64,000 nt of DNA from Salinibius halmophilus (GTDB taxonomy: Bacteria; Pseudomonadota; Gammaproteobacteria; Pseudomonadales; Natronospirillaceae). The notes below the pieces were generated by a model, which saw only the letters and a list, made by a program, of their open reading frames with translations, was not told the DNA's origin and did not search any database. Numbering within the stretch: the stretch's first letter is position 1; each line of letters begins with the position of its first letter. The stretch is from NCBI RefSeq assembly GCF_003577475.1, contig NZ_QPEP01000001.1, positions 299,830 through 363,829 on the forward strand, in the 5' to 3' direction. The position numbers and the translations under genes are program-made. Positions 62,594 through 64,000 of the stretch are shown here, piece after piece.

Positions 62594-62704
62594 GTCACTC
62601 CCGAGTGCGGTTATCGGGAGTCTAGTTAAACAACTAAATACCAGGGCAGACCTCCTCAACTAGATTCCCCCGAGTGTCGGCCAGCCAACGACTGCGGGAA
62701 TGAC
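62594..62704. repeat. Fourth, more divergent copy of the dispersed palindromic repeat
   Basis: Begins GTCACTCCCGA, first hairpin ACTCCCGA ... TCGGGAGT, then CTAGTT ... AACTAG, second hairpin ATTCCC ... CGGGAAT, ends ATGAC. Same plan as the copies at 1363-1561 and 16259, with a longer central spacer. A stub ATTCCCGCC follows at about 62724. Confidence 0.75.
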
Positions 62705-62744
62705 GACTTCTAAAAAACCTAGGATTCCCGCCTTTCCTCACTAA

Positions 62745-62828
62745 TTAATCATTTGATTAAATTCGATTAATAAACGACCTAGCCCTACCCCACAGCGCCC
62801 ACTATGATGAAGTTAATCACTTGATTAA
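62745..62828. promoter_or_regulatory. Two identical operator palindromes for the TetR regulator
   Basis: TTAATCA-TT-TGATTAA at 62745-62760 and TTAATCA-CT-TGATTAA at 62813-62828, both perfect, 68 bp apart. The second covers the TTG at 62821, which excludes that codon as the likely tetR start. Binding by the adjacent TetR protein and control of the tetR-RND operon are inferred from position and symmetry. Confidence 0.75.
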
Positions 62829-62838
62829 GAGCGTTATC

Positions 62839-63432
62839 ATGAATGTGCGTGAGCAGTTGTTAGACTCAGCTAGATACCTATTTCTGCAAAACTCCTACGG
62901 CCATATCTCGACCCGTCAAATCGCCGACCGAGCCAAGGTCAACTCAGCGATGATCGCCTACTACTTTGGTAGCAAAAGCGGCTTGTTTCGGGAAGTAATC
63001 AAAAGTTACGTTGGCAAGGTTTTGGAGAGTTTAAAAGAACATGCCCCGCAGCCAGACCAAGATGGTTTGCATAACATGTTTAAGTTTTTCTACCAGCAGA
63101 TTCCACCCGAGCTGATTCGCCTAATGGTTCGCACGCTTATCTATGAGCGCAGTGAAATGCGCCAATGGCTGCTAGAAAACCTCATTGGCAACGCCTTTGG
63201 CCTGATCGACAAAATGGCCGAACAGGTGATTGCGCATAACCCGGATTGCAAGATTCCAGCCCGAGTTCTAAGAGTATCTCTGCAAAGCCAAATTATTTTC
63301 CCCAAACTCGCCGAGCAGCTCTATCAAGAAGTCGATGGCGAAGCCTTTGATGATAAATTTTATGACCAGCTTGCCAGCCTAATCGCCGGTAACTTGGCCG
63401 CCAATTTCCATTTACCGGAGCAAACCAAATGA
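62839..63432 (+). CDS. TetR-family transcriptional regulator
   Basis: 197 aa from ATG 62839. The N-terminal helix-turn-helix is clear (VREQLLDSARYLFLQNSYGHISTRQIADRAKVNSAMIAYYFGSKSGLFREVI). The ligand domain (about 60-195) includes IPPELIRLMVRTLIYERSEMRQWLLENL and is not assigned to a known ligand. Its stop overlaps the exporter start (ATGA), so it is the first gene of an exporter operon and probably represses it through the two palindromes upstream. Confidence 0.93.
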   Translation: MNVREQLLDSARYLFLQNSYGHISTRQIADRAKVNSAMIAYYFGSKSGLFREVIKSYVGKVLESLKEHAPQPDQDGLHNMFKFFYQQIPPELIRLMVRTLIYERSEMRQWLLENLIGNAFGLIDKMAEQVIAHNPDCKIPARVLRVSLQSQIIFPKLAEQLYQEVDGEAFDDKFYDQLASLIAGNLAANFHLPEQTK

Positions 63433-64000
63433 ACTGGCAACAACGTATGTCGGCCTGGTTAGGCCACTGCACCCAAGTCATGATGCAAGCACCCAAACGA
63501 TCACTACTCATCTTGTTGGTCTTGCTACTCGCTATGGCAAGTAATCTAAGATTTATCACCCTAGACACCGACATTGAAAACTTTATTGATGCCGAGGCGC
63601 CGGCCCGCATTGCCTACAACCAGGTCAAAGAAACTTTTGGCCGTAACGACGTTGCCGTAATCGCGCTTTCTGGTGATGTGCTATCGGCCGAATTTTTAAC
63701 CGATTTACAAGCCATTAGCACGGCACTAGAAGAGACCAATAATGTTGAAGATGTAATTTCGCTGTTTACCCTACCCTATCAGGTGGCGACCGAAGACGGC
63801 CTATTGGTCGAAGATTTAATCAGCGAAATTCCAACCTCTGAACAGCAGTGGCAAGCCTTAGCAGAACGCATTCAAGCCAGTAAACAAGCACGGGAAATGC
63901 TGATCAATGATGACCTCAGCGCCACTACAATTATTGTTAAACCGCATACCTATCAGCCGATTGCTGTCGCCGAAGCGTTCAGCTTCGATACTGATTTTTC
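63429..64000 (+). CDS. MMPL/RND-family exporter, N-terminal part (runs off the window)
   Basis: 190 codons are visible and open to the window edge. Start: MNWQQRMSAWLGHCTQVMMQAPKRSLLILLVLLLAMASNLRFITLDTDIENFIDAEAPARIAYN, that is an amphipathic start, TM1 and the first periplasmic loop with the DTDIENF pattern seen in MMPL-type exporters, followed by FGRNDVAVIAL and an acidic porter-like domain. It overlaps tetR by four bases. Substrate (lipid, drug or other) is not determined here. Confidence 0.88.
   Translation, partial: MNWQQRMSAWLGHCTQVMMQAPKRSLLILLVLLLAMASNLRFITLDTDIENFIDAEAPARIAYNQVKETFGRNDVAVIALSGDVLSAEFLTDLQAISTALEETNNVEDVISLFTLPYQVATEDGLLVEDLISEIPTSEQQWQALAERIQASKQAREMLINDDLSATTIIVKPHTYQPIAVAEAFSFDTDF

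Overview
The window is a chromosomal segment of a marine-type gammaproteobacterium. The evidence is gene order: recN-fur-bamE-rnfH-ratA-smpB-ssrA, ilvE-glnE, rppH-ptsP, hslR-hslO, ctpA-yibQ-envC. The gene content suggests a facultative anaerobe that uses amino sugars: a full-length fermentative adhE and a GlcNAc-type ABC uptake plus nag cluster. An Oceanospirillales-like relative such as Reinekea or Saccharospirillum is a guess from this mix, not something the sequence proves. No rRNA, tRNA or CRISPR array was seen; the one clear RNA gene is tmRNA. LAYOUT: 1-4.65 kb is a conserved housekeeping block (recN 3' part, TlpA-like thioredoxin, fur, bamE, rnfH, ratA, smpB, ssrA). At 4.64-5.5 kb the 3' end of ssrA and its terminator are imperfectly duplicated around a parDE toxin-antitoxin pair, which looks like the remnant of an ssrA-integrated element. 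An unrecognised multi-pass membrane protein and a run of hairpins follow. 7.5-16.2 kb is a divergent amino-sugar regulon: binding protein, two permeases and ATPase on the minus strand; BadF-type sugar kinase, GntR regulator, nagA and nagB on the plus strand. 16.4-17.57 kb is dapA under a lysine riboswitch. 17.6-22.9 kb holds a GNAT protein, lpxL-type acyltransferase, ilvE and glnE. 23-28 kb carries a degenerate LuxR regulator, a DUF4212/sodium-solute symporter pair, a CBS-DUF294 protein and a DnaQ-like exonuclease. 28-50.3 kb is mostly housekeeping: typA, 2OG-Fe oxygenase, ptsP, rppH, HAD phosphatase, rlmI, HDOD, cysQ, yrfG-like, hslR, hslO, tex, gshA, FliL-like, dsbB, rsd, WD40 lipoprotein, ParA-like ATPase, TIGR02444 protein, YheS-type ABC-F and a nucleotidyltransferase. 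ACCESSORY PATCH, 50.3-52.4 kb: this is the least ordinary part. It has a complete integron-type gene cassette with matching core boxes and a folded attC, carrying a NucS-like PDDEXK nuclease. Next to it are a second attC-like palindrome and a following cassette ORF truncated by a decayed REP/transposase (RAYT-like) unit. No integrase gene is visible, so it resembles a CALIN (attC cluster lacking integrase). 52.4-59.7 kb returns to chromosomal genes: PBP-like lipoprotein, PfkB kinase, TatD, YibQ, CtpA, EnvC, alpha/beta hydrolase, VRR-NUC nuclease. 59.9-64 kb holds adhE, then a TetR gene with two identical operator palindromes and the start of an RND/MMPL exporter that runs off the window. A dispersed palindromic repeat family (GTCAT...CTAGTT...AACTAG...ATGAC) occurs in four copies between genes.
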